Assembly (NCBI RefSeq): GCF_001428005.1
Contig: NZ_LMSB01000029.1
Coordinates: forward strand, 1-43,246
Direction: 5' to 3'
Length of the DNA stretch: 43,246 bases
Origin: Arthrobacter sp. Soil736
Lineage (GTDB): Bacteria > Actinomycetota > Actinomycetes > Actinomycetales > Micrococcaceae
Positions 41,946 through 43,246 of this stretch are shown one piece after another. A model generated the notes under the pieces. The model did not search any database. It saw only the letters and a program-made list of their open reading frames with translations, and was not told where the DNA came from. The position numbers and the translations under genes are program-made. Positions within the stretch are counted from its first letter, which is position 1; the number at the start of each line of letters is the position of its first letter.

Positions 41946-42530
41946 TCACCACAAACTGAATGCGTCGTCGGCCTCCGGGTAGCCAAGTTCCTCCAAACAA
42001 GCCAGCACGGTGGCAGGCTCACGTGTCGAGAATGTCCACGGGGGACCGGCGGTGGGGATGACCCTTACACCCTCGTAGGGAGCAAACCATGTCCGGACAT
42101 GTTGGATCTCGGCAACGTCTTCCCGTTGCAGAATCCACGGCCCAAAGAACCGCCCCAGCCCATACGCGAGGCTGAATTCCAGGGCTCCTGCGGTAGGGCT
42201 CAGCACTAGCATCCGCAACTGCGGAGAGACCATCAGGAACAGCTGCTGGCCGCCCCACATCTTGGATAGGATTCCGCCTTTCAGGGGTATGCTCCCGCCG
42301 CCCTCGAAATGCTCCTCCTCGAGAAACACTTCCGGCGGCGCTGGTTCTTTCCTGAGAGTGGTGATGGTCATGGCGACGCCAGCGAGGGCGACCATCACTC
42401 CAGAGATCATGAACTGGATAGGTGTGGGCGTGATGGCCGCGAAAAAGACGGCGGAGACCAGAAAAAAGAACTGGAAAGGTGTGATCCTGACCCGCGGGAT
42501 CCGCCGAGATCGATGTTCCTTCGCATTCAT
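41946..42530 (-). CDS. Membrane-anchored protein, unknown
   Basis: The 194-aa protein has a basic N-terminus (NAKEHRSRRIPRVR) and two helices (FQFFFLVSAVFFAAITPTPIQF, ISGVMVALAGVAMTIT). A cytosolic domain of about 130 aa follows (GGQQLFLMVSPQLRMLVLSPTAGALEFSLAYGLGRFFGPW...TVLACLEELGYPEADDAFSLW), resembling bacterial PH-like membrane proteins. The ATG at 42530 has AGGGG upstream. No named family. Confidence 0.75.
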   Translation of the reverse strand: MNAKEHRSRRIPRVRITPFQFFFLVSAVFFAAITPTPIQFMISGVMVALAGVAMTITTLRKEPAPPEVFLEEEHFEGGGSIPLKGGILSKMWGGQQLFLMVSPQLRMLVLSPTAGALEFSLAYGLGRFFGPWILQREDVAEIQHVRTWFAPYEGVRVIPTAGPPWTFSTREPATVLACLEELGYPEADDAFSLW

Positions 42531-42810
42531 GGAAGCCCCTGGCTACTGATGTTTAGCGGCAACGATAGAACGAAGGCCACACTTCTGCCTAGAACCCTGG
42601 GGATTGGCTAGTGTTGCGTGTCGTTGATTTATTTGCGTCTGGCCTGCGGGCAGAAGTGAGTCGACGACGGTGGCGGCCGTGTCGAGCGCCGCGATCCCGT
42701 GGGCGACCAGCCAATCGCCGCAGGATTCGCCGTCGCTGGCGACCAGATCGACCCCGTACGGGTTGGCGACCGCGCCATCCGCCAGCAGGTAGTTCGGCCA
42801 CGGTCCGAAG

Positions 42811-43167
42811 ATCAGCGTCCGCGTCGTTGATGACCTCGACAGTTCGATGAAGACGGTCTGTGAAGAGGGCTTGAATATCGAAGCCAACCCACGAAGGGTC
42901 CAGGTTTGCAGCTGAGCGGGCAACGCCGTGCTGGACGATCCCGGGGTAAGTAACCCCTACCGGCGCACCCACTGACTGCGCTTCAACTCGCTGCTCCAGT
43001 TCCCGGACTACCTCTGCGACAACGTCAGCGACGGCATGCGGCGTGCGCAGACTTGGGGTCGCGATGTGTACCCCATCTCCTTCCAGACGGCCAGTGGTGA
43101 GGTCAGTGATGCCGCCCTTAATGCCGGTTCCGCCGATGTCGATGCCGATCATGGAAAGTGAGGTCAT
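42811..43167 (-). pseudogene. Polyphosphate-glucokinase-like ROK kinase, N-terminal part
   Basis: 119 codons read MIGIDIGGTGIKGGITDLTT (ATP loop), GVTYPGIVQHGVARSAANLD, PSWVGFDIQALF and VEVINDADAD, the catalytic Asp region of ROK/PpgK enzymes. The family then continues GLAEVRYGAG...GTGIGSAL, which is absent. From 42810 the sequence is unrelated (a frame with YGVDLVASDGESCGDWLVAHGI is seen). The start ATG is at 43167 or 43152. The second half of the kinase is lost. Confidence 0.7.
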
Positions 43168-43246
43168 GCCTGTGTTTGGTCCTCTGTTAGCTGTTTATGA
43201 ATTTGCCGCGTCTGGCATCTGCGTGGCAGCGAACCGAGGCAGGCGG
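43168..43246. other. Right edge of window
   Basis: 79 bp upstream of the ROK remnant; no gene visible. Confidence 0.3.

Noticed and set aside
1..43246. tRNA or rRNA genes, and CRISPR arrays
   Set aside because: None recognised by eye on either strand; a tRNAscan or Infernal run would be needed to exclude divergent ones.

Overview
The window is high-GC DNA of an actinobacterium, most likely an Arthrobacter-type Micrococcaceae. The signs are an Lsr2 nucleoid protein, an ECF41-type sigma factor, a polyphosphate-glucokinase-like ROK remnant, the actinobacterial rhaM-rhaI-aldolase/dehydrogenase-rhaB order and the codon use. It reads as an accessory region: three copies of one IS3-family element, an IS110, an ISL3, a phage terminase relic, a ParB stub and many gene stumps lie between intact catabolic operons. 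Left arm (1-6712): an IS3 copy has cut off the 3' end of a minus-strand operon (tandem CaiB/BaiF CoA-transferase, enoyl-CoA hydratase, cysteine-less thiolase-fold protein, DUF35 OB-fold partner). A LysR regulator diverges from it. The set looks like a CoA-dependent hydration plus retro-aldol (or thiolytic) side-chain pathway. Middle (6713-26512): small membrane and secreted proteins; an NmrA-type oxidoreductase and its ECF41 sigma factor, divergent over two symmetric sigma promoters; a VOC protein and HxlR regulator with a palindromic operator, HxlR being cut short at an IS110; two copies of a roughly 195-bp repeat that folds well and shows compensatory base changes; a complete but internally duplicated IS3 copy; Lsr2 with an unknown partner; an ISL3; and the C-terminal half of a dead sugar ABC ATPase. 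Right arm (26515-40462): a rhamnogalacturonan regulon. A minus-strand operon (MFS carrier, GH105 unsaturated glycosyl hydrolase, kduD, kduI, eda, kdgK) would take an unsaturated galacturonyl-rhamnose disaccharide and carry its uronate half to pyruvate and glyceraldehyde-3-phosphate. A plus-strand operon (dead ABC ATPase stub, rhaM, rhaI, rhaEW, rhaB) would take the rhamnose half to dihydroxyacetone phosphate and lactate. A LacI regulator lies between them, and all three transcription units carry TGAATCGATTCA-type operators. The dead ABC ATPase is found as an N-terminal half at 34833 and a C-terminal half near 26000, on either side of the uronate operon. The right end (40463-43246) holds a SorC-type regulator stump, a strong hairpin terminator, a second dispersed structured repeat, a membrane protein and a truncated ROK glucokinase. 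The most novel candidates are the dispersed structured repeats (10449-10757, 14720-15009, 41711-41824), the dyad-symmetric ECF41 promoter pair, the split ATPase around the uronate operon, and the recurrent CCAGAGG breakpoint shared by all three IS3 copies.
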